Assembly: GCF_016907875.1 (NCBI RefSeq)
Contig: NZ_JAFBCU010000001.1
Coordinates: 2,170,001 to 2,234,000, forward strand
Length of the DNA stretch: 64,000 nucleotides
Direction: 5' to 3'
Source: Arthrobacter roseus
GTDB taxonomy: Bacteria; Actinomycetota; Actinomycetes; Actinomycetales; Micrococcaceae
Positions 10,499 to 19,332 of this stretch are shown one piece after another; the stretch's first letter is position 1; each line of letters starts with the position of its first letter. The notes under the pieces were generated by a model that saw nothing but the letters and a program-made list of their open reading frames with translations, did not search any database and was not told the origin of the DNA. The position numbers and the translations under genes were made by a program.

Positions 10499-11227
10499 AT
10501 GGACAACTCTAGCGGTGTCGGCGTGATTGATAAAGCAGCCATGGTGCTGAACGCTCTGGAAGCAGGCCCTACCACCCTCGCCCAACTGGTTGCTGCCACC
10601 GGTCTAGCGCGCCCTACGGTGCACCGGCTCGCCCTGGCGTTGGTCCATCACCGGTTGGTTGGCCGCGACATGCAGAACAGGTTTGTTTTGGGTACCCGCG
10701 TAGTGGAACTGGCAGCCGCGGCCGGTGAGGACCGGTTGATTGCCTCCGCTGGGTCTGTGCTGCTGGCCCTGAGAGATGTCACCGGCGAGAGCGCTCAGGT
10801 GTTCCGTCGTCAGGGCGAATGGCGCGTATGCGTTGCCTCCGCCGAGCGGCCCATCGGACTCAGGGACACCATTCCCGTGGGCACCCAATTGACCATGAAG
10901 GCCGGGTCCGCTGCCCAGGTACTGCTCTCGTGGGAGGACCACGACCGCTTGGTTGAAGGACTGCACCATGCGCGATTTACGCCTACGGTCCTGGCTGGTG
11001 TCCGACGTCGGGGTTGGGCCCAGAGCCTGGGCGAGAGGGAGCTGGGGGTAGCGTCGGTTTCTGCCCCAGTTCGCGGACCATCCGGGCGGGTGATTGCTGC
11101 TGTCTCGATTTCTGGTCCCATGGAGCGCCTGACGCGGCAGCCCGGCAGGCTGCACGCCGAGGTTGTCTGCAAGGCCGCTGCAGAGCTGACCGAAGCTCTC
11201 AAGGTTCCAGGCGACGTCGCGGTCTAG
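10499..11227 (+). CDS. ltbR: IclR-family regulator of leucine biosynthesis (LtbR/NdgR type)
   Basis: An IclR-family transcription factor with an N-terminal winged helix-turn-helix (TLAQLVAATGLARPTVHRLALAL, about residues 22-44) and a C-terminal effector domain (GESAQVFRRQGEWRVCVAS, VGTQLTMKAGSAAQVLL, SVSAPVRGPSGRVIAAVSISGP). The divergent position next to leuCD matches LtbR of Corynebacterium and NdgR of Streptomyces, which repress leuCD and related genes. I used the ATG at 10499; the upstream ATG at 10478 lies inside the likely operator and -10 box. Its 3' end overlaps the convergent thiL by 4 bases. Confidence 0.88.
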   Translation: MDNSSGVGVIDKAAMVLNALEAGPTTLAQLVAATGLARPTVHRLALALVHHRLVGRDMQNRFVLGTRVVELAAAAGEDRLIASAGSVLLALRDVTGESAQVFRRQGEWRVCVASAERPIGLRDTIPVGTQLTMKAGSAAQVLLSWEDHDRLVEGLHHARFTPTVLAGVRRRGWAQSLGERELGVASVSAPVRGPSGRVIAAVSISGPMERLTRQPGRLHAEVVCKAAAELTEALKVPGDVAV

Positions 11228-12213
11228 CGTTCAAAATGATCCCAGCCGGATGTGCCCGGCTGGATACCGTCAACGCTCACACCACCACCGTTGAGCACAC
11301 GCCCGACGCCGACGAATCCTTCCGGCAGCTCCGTACCGTCGGGGAAGCATGCCAGCAGTCCGTGGTCCTCTCCCCCACCAAGCACCCATTCCATGGCGTT
11401 GACTCCCAGGTGGGCTGAGGCTTCGCTGAGTTCATTGGCAAAGCCGCGTAGCGCGGCGTCTTCGTAGTCGATGCTCACTCCACTAGCCTCGGCGAGGCGC
11501 CGACCGTCTCGGACCAATCCGTCGGAGATGTCCATCATCGCCGTAGCTCCAGAAGCCGACGCCGCCGGCCCCAATATCAGTGGCGGCCTTGGCCTGGACT
11601 GGCGGTGGACCAAAGAGCGTAAGGAATCAGGCAGGGCCGCTTCGCTTCGACTGTCTTCGAGGAGGGCCAAACCCGCTGCCGCCTGGCCCAGCACACCGCC
11701 AACGGCAACGACGTCCCCGGTCTTAGCCCCAGATCGCCGCACTGGATCTCGACCTTGCAGGTCCCCGGTCACGGCAGCGGTAACGACGATGGCCTTGCCC
11801 CGGCCGAGGTCTCCACCCACCACTGAGCAGCGGCTGGCACCAAGTTGCCTGATAGCAGCGTTGAGACCGTCCGCGAGATCTTCAACCCATGACACCAGCG
11901 TTTCCGCCGGCAGTGTCAGGCTGACGACGAGGGACGTGGGTACAGCACCCATCGCGTTGATGTCTGAGAGGTTTTGAGCAGCGGATTTCCAGCCAACGTC
12001 AAACCCGGTGGATCCGTAGCCGCTGGCCCACGTCAGGCGAAAATCCTGATCCTGGACCAGGGTGTCGATGGAAATGACGGTTCGAGCATCTGGCGCCGAG
12101 ATCACTGCGGCATCGTCCCCGGGCCCCACGAGCGGCGTTCCCGGGTCCAACCGGGGGAAGATGCGTTCGAGTAACTTGCCCTCGCTGAGCTCGCCCACCG
12201 TTGTGTTGGTCAT
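11224..12213 (-). CDS. thiL: Thiamine-monophosphate kinase
   Basis: Phosphorylates thiamine monophosphate to thiamine diphosphate with ATP. The 329-residue protein has the AIR-synthase-family layout: GPGDDAAVI (residues 31-39), DTLVQDQDFRLTW, KSAAQNLSDINAMGAVPTSL and GGDLGRGKAIVVT, with the C-terminal DISDGLVRDGRRLAEASGV. It overlaps the upstream GTPase gene by 4 bases (ATGA), so it is translated from the same transcript as the two dynamin-like GTPases, although no functional link is evident. Confidence 0.93.
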   Translation of the reverse strand: MTNTTVGELSEGKLLERIFPRLDPGTPLVGPGDDAAVISAPDARTVISIDTLVQDQDFRLTWASGYGSTGFDVGWKSAAQNLSDINAMGAVPTSLVVSLTLPAETLVSWVEDLADGLNAAIRQLGASRCSVVGGDLGRGKAIVVTAAVTGDLQGRDPVRRSGAKTGDVVAVGGVLGQAAAGLALLEDSRSEAALPDSLRSLVHRQSRPRPPLILGPAASASGATAMMDISDGLVRDGRRLAEASGVSIDYEDAALRGFANELSEASAHLGVNAMEWVLGGGEDHGLLACFPDGTELPEGFVGVGRVLNGGGVSVDGIQPGTSGWDHFER

Positions 12214-13865
12214 CTGCCGCCACCGGCTCTGGCCAGAGCATCCCGGAAGTTGTTGTAGCGGGATATCTCAGCCGTTACCGGTGCCACCACCTCGCTGTTG
12301 GCCACTGTGCCGATCGCCGTCGTTAGCTTCTTGCGAGCACGTCTAGCCCGGCGTTTAGCTTCGAATCGGGCGATGACGGCCGAGAGAATGCTGAGGACTA
12401 TACCCAAGACCAGTCCTGTGGCCACAAGGAGGGTGGGTACGGGAAATCCCTCTACCTCTGGTGTGGGACCAAGGCTGAACTGGAAGTAGCCGGCGGCGAA
12501 GATCGCGCTCAGCCACAACAGCCCTGCCAGCGCAGCAGCGAGTGCGAGCCACTGAATGGTACCCACCAGCGGCCACCACCAAGACTTCTTCTGCGCGCCG
12601 AGGTCTGTTCCTGCTATGGCCTGATCCAGTGAATCCGGCAGCGTTTCGGAGTTTGACCGAGCCGCACGAGTGAGCGCAGTCTTCCACGGCTGTGGAATCC
12701 CGTTGCCTGCCTCTTCACCGAATCGACGTACGGCTGAATCGGCTTGGGCGCGCTGAGCAGGCCCGGCGTGTGGCAGGGAAGTGCGGTTGACCAGCGGGTT
12801 GACGTCCTCCCGGTGGAGGTTCAAGCGCCTCAGAGGATCCCGGCGGAACCTGCCCAACCAGCGGGTGACAGGCCACCCGGTTCCGGCGTGGGCCCGGCGC
12901 CGATAGGAGTGTTCAACGGCGTCGACGACCACGTCCACGGACGACGCCCCGGCGAGGTCGGACGTCAGTCGACGACACTCAGCCTTGTTCGGTTCCGAGA
13001 CTTTCCTAGCAGCGTTCTCACTACTCTGTTCCGCGCTGCTGCCCAGGACCTTTGCCGCGGCCGCGGCATCGGCGGCCAAACGCTCAGTAGCGGCTGACCT
13101 TTGATCAGCGAAGGCGCGGATCGCGTCCCTGAGTTCAGAGACGCCGTCGCCTGTTGTAGCGGAGGTGGTACGAATAGTGACTTTTTTCAATCCGTCGTCA
13201 GCGAGGATGCCGCGCAGGGAGGCGACAACTGGTTTGACCTCTTTTTCGGCAAGCTTGTCGATCTGGTTCAGGACCACCAGAGTGACTGCGCCGTGGGAGG
13301 CAAGCGGTCGCAGAAAGTCATGGTGAAGTGCCGCGTCAGCGTACTTCTGAGGATCGAGAACCCACACCAAAACATCCACTTGTCCCGCTAGTCGTTCCAC
13401 TACATCCCTGTGCTGAAGGGCTGTTGAGTCGAAGTCTGGAAGGTCCAACAGGATGATGCCGCCCGGGGCGTTCTTGCTGGACCGGTTTTCTGGTGCATCG
13501 TCGCTCGGCATAACGTGGCGATGCGGTACTTCCAGCCAGTCCAGAAGTGGCTCGCTGTTCTCGGCACCCCACACGGCTGCCAGTGGTTCGGACGTGGTGG
13601 GCCGCCGTGCAGCCACAGAGGCCAGTGTTTGGCCAGTGACTGCGTTGAACAAGGAAGACTTGCCACTTCCCGTTGCTCCAAAGAAGCCCACCACGGTGTG
13701 CTCTGAGGAGAGTGAACGCCGTCCGGAGGCCCGCTCCAAGACTCCCCTGGCCTTGTCGAGAGCTTCTTCCGGCAGTCTGCCTTCGGCAAGGTTTCTGGCT
13801 TCGTCGAGTGCTTCGAGCTGGGCGCGTAGCGGTGATCCCTGCGCGGACCTCCGATGTCGACTCAC
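12210..13865 (-). CDS. Dynamin-like/Era-type GTPase with C-terminal membrane hairpin
   Basis: A 551-residue GTPase. The P-loop GATGSGKSS is at residues 63-71, the G3 motif is DLPDFDS and the G4 motif is NQID. Toward the C-terminus there are two membrane segments (WLALAAALAGLLWLSAIFAAGYF and TLLVATGLVLGIVLSILSAVIA) followed by a very basic stretch (RFEAKRRARRARKK). It overlaps the upstream GTPase gene by 4 bases and thiL by 4. Tandem GTPase pairs of this kind in actinobacteria resemble the DynA/DynB dynamin-like proteins of Streptomyces that act on membranes during division; that assignment is inference from domain order and pairing. Confidence 0.75.
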   Translation of the reverse strand: MSRHRRSAQGSPLRAQLEALDEARNLAEGRLPEEALDKARGVLERASGRRSLSSEHTVVGFFGATGSGKSSLFNAVTGQTLASVAARRPTTSEPLAAVWGAENSEPLLDWLEVPHRHVMPSDDAPENRSSKNAPGGIILLDLPDFDSTALQHRDVVERLAGQVDVLVWVLDPQKYADAALHHDFLRPLASHGAVTLVVLNQIDKLAEKEVKPVVASLRGILADDGLKKVTIRTTSATTGDGVSELRDAIRAFADQRSAATERLAADAAAAAKVLGSSAEQSSENAARKVSEPNKAECRRLTSDLAGASSVDVVVDAVEHSYRRRAHAGTGWPVTRWLGRFRRDPLRRLNLHREDVNPLVNRTSLPHAGPAQRAQADSAVRRFGEEAGNGIPQPWKTALTRAARSNSETLPDSLDQAIAGTDLGAQKKSWWWPLVGTIQWLALAAALAGLLWLSAIFAAGYFQFSLGPTPEVEGFPVPTLLVATGLVLGIVLSILSAVIARFEAKRRARRARKKLTTAIGTVANSEVVAPVTAEISRYNNFRDALARAGGGR

Positions 13866-15682
13866 TGCTGATCTCCGGTGTTGGGCTCGTCGGGGGTCGC
13901 TTGACCTGTCAGCTGGGCAAGCTCTTTGAGCTCTGCCGCGAGAGCATGGAGGTTCTGTGCCTGGCCGTCCTTGCTGGCGTCTCCCAGCAGCTCCAGGAAG
14001 CGGCGCTTTTCTTCACCCAGCAGCGTGACGCAGCGTGCGTGGAGATCTTTGCGCGCGGTGGCCGCGAGTCTGCGTACGGCGTCCTCGCCGAACACTGCTT
14101 CCAGAACTTTTTGGCCGACGATGGCCGACCCGCCAGCTATGCCGATTTCCAGTCCTGTGAGTCCCGCAGTAGTCGCGAAAACGACGACCATGAGCGCGAC
14201 CGCCAATCCGTTAACGCCAAAAGAGAGCATTCGCGCGGTAAAGCGCTTGTTGGCGCCTTCTTTCTGAATCATGGTGAGCAGATCGCCCTGCCAGGCACGA
14301 ATTTCGCTGGCAGCGCGCTCACTAAAGTTTGCTGGAAGCCGCGACATGTCTGTGGTTTTCAACAGCGACCGACCGGCTGGATCGTCGCGCCAGCGCTGGT
14401 CTGCTTGTTCCGCGGCTTTGGCTGCCTGGTCCACAATGACGGCTTGCAGACCCGTTTCGATAGCAGTTTCCACGGTGATTGCCGGAGTGGGTTTGCCGGT
14501 GAAGAAGGAGCCAATCCGGTCGCGGAGGCGACCAATTCCCGACTCGAAGGAGCGGAAAAATTCTCCAGTGCCCACGAAGTCCTGCCACCGTGCCAGTACT
14601 TCTCCGCGGAGGAGGGTGCCGTCTTTGGTTGAATCGAGGATGCGCTGGACGGCGTCCTGATAGGCGGTTTCTGCGTCTTCGGCCAGCCGGTTGGCCGCTT
14701 TCTGTTGGCTGTCCGCGGCTTCGGCGATAACGGTGACTTTGTCGGCTAGCCCTTTGACGGCCCCTGTGAGGGTTCGACGGGCGATGGCCGCGCGGCCTGC
14801 AGCGTCTTTGGTGATGTCGATGAGCCAATCCCTGATGGGCTGGACGGATTCCGGTGGGAGCATTCCGAGTTCGTCCAGGGGTGTTTCGGGCACCACGAAC
14901 ACCTGGGCTTCTCCCAGGCCTTGCCGCTGGAGCATGTGTGTCAGGTCTTCGGTGATTTCGTCCGCGACACCTTCGGGTACCCGGTCCAGGACGACGGCAA
15001 CGAGGATGTCTCGGGAAGCGGCGTCGAGGAGCAGTTTCCAGGGGACGGCATCCGCGTACCGGTTGGCGGTGGTCACGAAGAGCCAGAGGTCAGCGGCGGA
15101 CAGTAATTGTCCGGAGAGACGCCGGTTGTCATCGGAGATGGAGTCGATGTCCGGTGCGTCGAGGAGCGCTACCCCTTCAGGGATCTGTTCGTCACCAACC
15201 ATGACCAGCGAACCGATAGCGGAAGCATCCGGGTCAGCACCTGCTTGATCTGCGGCTTTGCTCGGTTCCCCTGCACCGACGACAACCCCTGTGACTCGGC
15301 TCAGGCTGGGCAGTATGCGCTGATCAGCGAACCAGCGGCGGTCTGAGGGGTGATGCAGCAAGATGGGCTGGCGCGTTGTTGGGCGAATGGCACCGGACCG
15401 TGTCACGGGGTGGCCAGCTAGGGCATTGACGAGTGTGGACTTCCCTGCGCCGGTGGAACCTCCAACGACCGCGAGTAGCGACGCGTCCAGACTGCGGTAG
15501 CGCGGCAGGATGTAGTCATAGATCTGGTCCACCGCTGCTTGAGAAATGGCGCGAGATTCTACGACGCCGGGGAGTTCTAGTGAAAGGGTGACGCCGCCGA
15601 GGACTCGGCGCCCGTTGTCCAGTATGGCCGTTGGGGATCCGGCCGCAGAGTCTCTCGGACCGATGATGACGTTCGCATTCAT
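13862..15682 (-). CDS. Dynamin-like GTPase, larger partner
   Basis: A 606-residue P-loop protein paired with the gene above. GGSTGAGKST (residues 74-83) is the P-loop and LLDAPDIDS the G3 motif, but the G4 position reads VVLDRVPEG rather than NKxD, so guanine specificity is unclear. A long helical region containing AEAADSQQKAANRLAEDAETAYQDAVQ follows, and a hydrophobic stretch near residues 500-550 (GLAVALMVVVFATTAGLTGL) probably contacts the membrane. The start overlaps no other gene; about 190 bases separate it from the polysaccharide island. A role in membrane remodelling or division is likely by analogy only. Confidence 0.7.
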   Translation of the reverse strand: MNANVIIGPRDSAAGSPTAILDNGRRVLGGVTLSLELPGVVESRAISQAAVDQIYDYILPRYRSLDASLLAVVGGSTGAGKSTLVNALAGHPVTRSGAIRPTTRQPILLHHPSDRRWFADQRILPSLSRVTGVVVGAGEPSKAADQAGADPDASAIGSLVMVGDEQIPEGVALLDAPDIDSISDDNRRLSGQLLSAADLWLFVTTANRYADAVPWKLLLDAASRDILVAVVLDRVPEGVADEITEDLTHMLQRQGLGEAQVFVVPETPLDELGMLPPESVQPIRDWLIDITKDAAGRAAIARRTLTGAVKGLADKVTVIAEAADSQQKAANRLAEDAETAYQDAVQRILDSTKDGTLLRGEVLARWQDFVGTGEFFRSFESGIGRLRDRIGSFFTGKPTPAITVETAIETGLQAVIVDQAAKAAEQADQRWRDDPAGRSLLKTTDMSRLPANFSERAASEIRAWQGDLLTMIQKEGANKRFTARMLSFGVNGLAVALMVVVFATTAGLTGLEIGIAGGSAIVGQKVLEAVFGEDAVRRLAATARKDLHARCVTLLGEEKRRFLELLGDASKDGQAQNLHALAAELKELAQLTGQATPDEPNTGDQQ

Positions 15683-15874
15683 TAAACCATCATGTCAGGA
15701 ACGACGCCAGACGAAGTGACGCCGAGAGCCAGCCCCATGAATCAACCAATTAGTCCAGACCCAACCTGCCCTTCCGCCTCGACCAAACGCACCATGAACG
15801 TCAGGTAACATGCAGGTAAACAAGATCGACCGAGTCGGCTCAGCCATTAAAACTAGCTACGAAGAGGGGCAGCA
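15683..15874. other. Divergent intergenic region at the island edge
   Basis: This 192-bp stretch separates the housekeeping GTPase operon from the AT-richer polysaccharide genes and must carry both promoters. The right end has a strong ribosome-binding site (GAGGGG) for the LicD-type gene. I see no integrase fragment, direct repeat of the tRNA-Glu 3' end, or convincing promoter pair. Confidence 0.4.
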
Positions 15875-16612
15875 ATGAATGAGATACAAGGAATAGTTGC
15901 TGACATCACTATTCCACCAAAAAAGCGGAGAGCCTACTACATTTTTGCACATGTCATGTTCGAACTTTTGGAACACTATGGGATCGAGTATTTTGCCCAC
16001 TCTGGGACGATGTTGGGAGCAATGCGTCATCAGGGCTTTATCCCCTGGGATGACGACGTGGATGTGATGATTCCTGAATCAGACTCAGGCAAACTCGAGA
16101 ACCTAATGGACGACATACATTTATATGGAATAAAGTTGGGTACCTCGAACGCTGTCGAAAGTGGCTTGGTACAATTTGTGCCGTTCGGCGACCGGATTCT
16201 AAACGGCTCAAAATATTTCATGGGATTCGACATATTCATTGGCGAGCGAATTCAAAAAGGACCAGACGAAGCATTTCACTACAAAAGCCCAAGCTTCCGA
16301 AGATGGTTTAACGACAGATATGTACTAGTTCACGACGTTTTCCCAAGAAAACGCTACGACTTTGGCCCACTCAAGATATGGGGAATGTCAGATCCAACCG
16401 ACTATTTTAGAAGAAGCGGCTTCAAACTGAACGAGGCGATTATTGGTGTCCACAAGGGCGGACAAGCGGCCGCTACAAAGGCAATCGAGAAGCTAAAATC
16501 TATTCAACAATACCCGATAGTTGATCCCGAAATCTTAACAATGGTGGCCCCGTATCAGGATCTTGAGCTATTTGAGTTGAATTACTACTCAAACAAAGAT
16601 ATAGCATCATAG
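15875..16612 (+). CDS. LicD-family phosphotransferase
   Basis: A 245-residue protein with the LicD/fukutin signature: a histidine-serine-glycine turn followed by GAMRHQGFIPWDDDVDV (residues 48-64) with the metal-binding DDDVD at 59-63. LicD proteins move a phospho-alcohol such as phosphocholine, and relatives move ribitol or glycerol phosphate, from a CDP carrier onto glycans. A TagD-type cytidylyltransferase is encoded 1.2 kb downstream, so CDP-glycerol is a plausible donor here; this is inference. Codon use is clearly more AT-rich than in the genes to the left, as in the rest of the island. Confidence 0.82.
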   Translation: MNEIQGIVADITIPPKKRRAYYIFAHVMFELLEHYGIEYFAHSGTMLGAMRHQGFIPWDDDVDVMIPESDSGKLENLMDDIHLYGIKLGTSNAVESGLVQFVPFGDRILNGSKYFMGFDIFIGERIQKGPDEAFHYKSPSFRRWFNDRYVLVHDVFPRKRYDFGPLKIWGMSDPTDYFRRSGFKLNEAIIGVHKGGQAAATKAIEKLKSIQQYPIVDPEILTMVAPYQDLELFELNYYSNKDIAS

Positions 16613-16704
16613 GCACCATATTGTGCCGCAAGGAGTCGCACACAGCCACAGCGGTGACAGAAGGATCACACCCCATGAGGAGTTCGAAGTGTTAGTACTG
16701 CATT

Positions 16705-17499
16705 ATGCAATTTAAGGTACAGGTGACCGTAGAATTTCTCCAGTCGCTATACGACAACACAATCCTACTCAGGGCAAACTCAGATCAGCCTAAGAAAGGC
16801 GCCTACGGATGGCTTAGTGAAGGTCAAGTAATCAGAGTCAACAAAGAACTCTCGATCGAACAAAACACAGGTCTATACGGTGGACCGTATAAACCACTAG
16901 TCGGAGGGACACCAGCTTCGGGGCTAGCTAGTATCGGTGCTTTCAGCTACTCATATTCGCCACTTCCCAGCGGAATTGAAGTTGGCAGATATTGTTCCAT
17001 TTCATCGGGCTTGAAATTTGTAGATTCGGTGCATCCTTTGGACAAGATAACCACCTCTGCCATAACTTTTAGACCCAGCAATCTTTTGTTTAGGGATTAC
17101 GCGACTGAGAACATCGCAGAGTATGCAAAATCATTCAAGGCCTCAGGTGAAAAACCCTACCCCAAAATTCGCCACGACGTATGGGTCGGCGCCGACGTCA
17201 CGTTGTCCATGGGAATAACCATCGGCACGGGAGCCGTCATCGCGACAGGTAGTACCGTCACGAGAGATGTACCGCCATACTCGATAGTGGGTGGTAACCC
17301 AGCTAAACTCATCCGGTCGAGATTTCCCGCGGAAATCGTCCTGAGACTTCTTGCGTCGGACTGGTGGGCCTTTGAACCAGCGGCGATATTTGAAGACATA
17401 CAGTCTCCACTCGAGTCGATACTAGAGAACATTGAAAACGGTGGAGTTCCTAAACTTGAGATATCCACATTAGATCTATTAGCGTTCTCTGTTACATGA
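16705..17499 (+). CDS. CatB-type hexapeptide acyltransferase
   Basis: A 264-residue acyltransferase of the xenobiotic/streptogramin acetyltransferase group. The core has IEVGRYCSISSGLKF, a loop with the likely catalytic histidine in DSVHPLDKI, and WVGADVTLSMGITIGTGAVIATGSTVTRDVPPYSIVGGNPAKLI, which is the left-handed beta-helix and its terminal clasp. In this setting it probably acetylates a cell-surface sugar rather than an antibiotic. The ATG at 16705 has no clear ribosome-binding site; the GTG at 16723 follows AAGG by 5 bases and is a credible alternative start. It is AT-rich like its neighbours. Confidence 0.8.
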   Translation: MQFKVQVTVEFLQSLYDNTILLRANSDQPKKGAYGWLSEGQVIRVNKELSIEQNTGLYGGPYKPLVGGTPASGLASIGAFSYSYSPLPSGIEVGRYCSISSGLKFVDSVHPLDKITTSAITFRPSNLLFRDYATENIAEYAKSFKASGEKPYPKIRHDVWVGADVTLSMGITIGTGAVIATGSTVTRDVPPYSIVGGNPAKLIRSRFPAEIVLRLLASDWWAFEPAAIFEDIQSPLESILENIENGGVPKLEISTLDLLAFSVT

Positions 17500-17814
17500 T
17501 GCACATAGCCAAAAACTGAGTCTCTTTTTACTAGTAACTCACGCAACCAATGGTATAAAGGTGCATGTGCTCCAATCGTCGACTTTGGGTCTTTAGCTGA
17601 GATGCCTGCCTGATTTCAAGTAAAGAAAGGCAGCATGATTTCGTCCCTGTCTTCATTGGACGGGCTGAACCAAACCTAGCGGACATTATTACCCCCTGGT
17701 TACTCGATCTACGACTCTCGGCACGGAGCTGCATAGCTAGTGATTGAAGGGCATACGATAGATATTCACAACTAACATCGAGGTTAAACCTCACCAACAA
17801 GATAGGGCAGCCAA
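17500..17814. other. 315-bp gap inside the polysaccharide island
   Basis: No supported gene lies here; open frames are short, lack ribosome-binding sites and use unusual codons. It probably holds the promoter for the tagD-like gene and may be the remnant of a lost gene, but I see no recognisable protein fragment, repeat or terminator. Confidence 0.35.
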
Positions 17815-18276
17815 ATGAGTAAGACTGTAATTACCTACGGTACGTTTGATCTATTCCATATTGGCCATTTGAACATCCTCAAACGTTTGCGCGGACTGGG
17901 GGACCGGCTGATAGTGGGTGTATCGACTGACTCGTTCAACGCACAGAAGGGCAAAAGGCCACTTGTACCTTTTGAACACAGACTCGAGATTGTGAAGTCC
18001 TTACGTTTCGTCGATGAGGCTATTGAGGAGAATAGCTGGGAACAAAAACTCACCGATATTAGTGCATACGATGTAGATATTTTCGGAATCGGCGAAGATT
18101 GGAAGGGTAAGTTTGACAGCCTGGGGGAAAGGGTGGAAGTCGTCTACTTACCTCGCACTTCTGGTATCTCGACAACGGAAATGAAACGCATTCTTAGTGC
18201 ATTCGACGAGAAACACGTATCAGAGCTGAAGCGTACCCTGGATAGCATTAGCCAGATAGTCAAAGAGCTAAGTTAG
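17815..18276 (+). CDS. tagD: Glycerol-3-phosphate cytidylyltransferase (TagD-like)
   Basis: A 153-residue nucleotidyltransferase that likely makes CDP-glycerol from CTP and glycerol-3-phosphate. The two family signatures are intact: GTFDLFHIGH (residues 9-18, HxGH motif) and RTSGISTT (114-121). Length is that of TagD/TarD, slightly longer at the C-terminus. Together with the LicD-family transferase in the same island it suggests decoration or synthesis of a glycan with glycerol phosphate. Close relatives can use other phospho-alcohols, so the substrate is not certain. It converges with the DUF6492 gene, 11 bases away, with a short hairpin (CTCCGT/ACGGAG) between the stops. Confidence 0.87.
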   Translation: MSKTVITYGTFDLFHIGHLNILKRLRGLGDRLIVGVSTDSFNAQKGKRPLVPFEHRLEIVKSLRFVDEAIEENSWEQKLTDISAYDVDIFGIGEDWKGKFDSLGERVEVVYLPRTSGISTTEMKRILSAFDEKHVSELKRTLDSISQIVKELS

Positions 18277-18287
18277 GACTCCGTTCC

Positions 18288-19205
18288 TCACGGAGAACCG
18301 AACTGAACCTTCTCCTGATGGCGCGCCGCGAGCGTCACCCCCATAAAGGCCCCCGACATTGACTTCTCAGTTATCCCCAACTCTTTTGCTCTATCAATTT
18401 CACTATCGGACGAAAAATGCAAGAAGTCGGGCTCTTTAGGAACGACTCGTTCTCGAAATCTCTGAATTGCCCAGTGGCCGTACCAAATGGCCTCCCACGG
18501 AGAGTATCGAAGTAAGTCTGAAAAAGTTATTCCCTCATTGTTTAGGGTCGTCCACATGTCCTGCAGAACCTCGCTGCTCCACGATATTGGAGTCGGCAGG
18601 AAGTACAGTTGATTCGAATCGATACGACCAAAGGCGTCGCCTATTAAATCCGAAACTTCCGAAGGCCGGCGCGCGGCGTGGCTAGCATCGCGAACAAGAG
18701 ACCTCTCGATCTCAAAGTGACTATTCGACTTGAACTGGATGGCGTCTAGGCGCAAGTGACTGGACTTGTGTCTCCGCTCATTCGCCAATTCCACAGCGAA
18801 TTGATGGCTGGCTCGAAAGAGGTAATCATTCTCCGTCACGGTCAATGATATCCCTTCCCCTGCACAAAATAGTTCTGGCTCAGTAAAGGGTCTTATGAAA
18901 TAAGAATCAGAATCGAGCACTAGGAAGTTCTTAAACCGACCTTGCACTCCAAACATCATCTTAATGAGCTGCTGCTCGCGCCAAACTCCCACTCTACTAT
19001 TTATGTCAAACCGTGCCATCGACGTCTCATCGTATACCTCAATCCATTTAGGCATCGAAGTTCGAAAGAGCTGCACATCATTAGTCGGACAAGCAACAAC
19101 AAAAGGACAGGAACGGCCGGTCATGTGGGCCTCGACACTGGCAACAAGAATTTTGATCCGTTGGAGATCACCCCGAAAGGATTTGCAAAAAAGGGCGTTC
19201 TCCAT
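18288..19205 (-). CDS. DUF6492-like putative glycosyltransferase
   Basis: About 305 residues with the layout of a GT-A type glycosyltransferase: an N-terminal ALFCKSFRGDLQRIKILVASVEAH segment, then FLVLDSDSYFIRPF, whose DSD resembles a DxD metal site, and a C-terminal WEAIWYGHWAI region. I believe this is the family called DUF6492, found in polysaccharide loci. Three ATGs open the frame (19220, 19208, 19205); AAAGG lies 7 bases before the last, so I used 19205. The acceptor and donor sugars are unknown. Base composition is AT-rich. Confidence 0.6.
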   Translation of the reverse strand: MENALFCKSFRGDLQRIKILVASVEAHMTGRSCPFVVACPTNDVQLFRTSMPKWIEVYDETSMARFDINSRVGVWREQQLIKMMFGVQGRFKNFLVLDSDSYFIRPFTEPELFCAGEGISLTVTENDYLFRASHQFAVELANERRHKSSHLRLDAIQFKSNSHFEIERSLVRDASHAARRPSEVSDLIGDAFGRIDSNQLYFLPTPISWSSEVLQDMWTTLNNEGITFSDLLRYSPWEAIWYGHWAIQRFRERVVPKEPDFLHFSSDSEIDRAKELGITEKSMSGAFMGVTLAARHQEKVQFGSP

Positions 19206-19332
19206 CATAAAACCTTTCATGAATAGTGCGCGTTGAAAATTAATAATAAATCCGTCTACCCGCGCCGTAGGCAGCCGACCTATGAAGCCGAGACGAAGCG
19301 GAATCGTCGAGGCTTACCTTTCAGTCCACATA

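Noticed and set aside
13673-14632. 319-codon rightward open frame
   Set aside because: Spans the junction of the two GTPase genes on the opposite strand and shows no domain.
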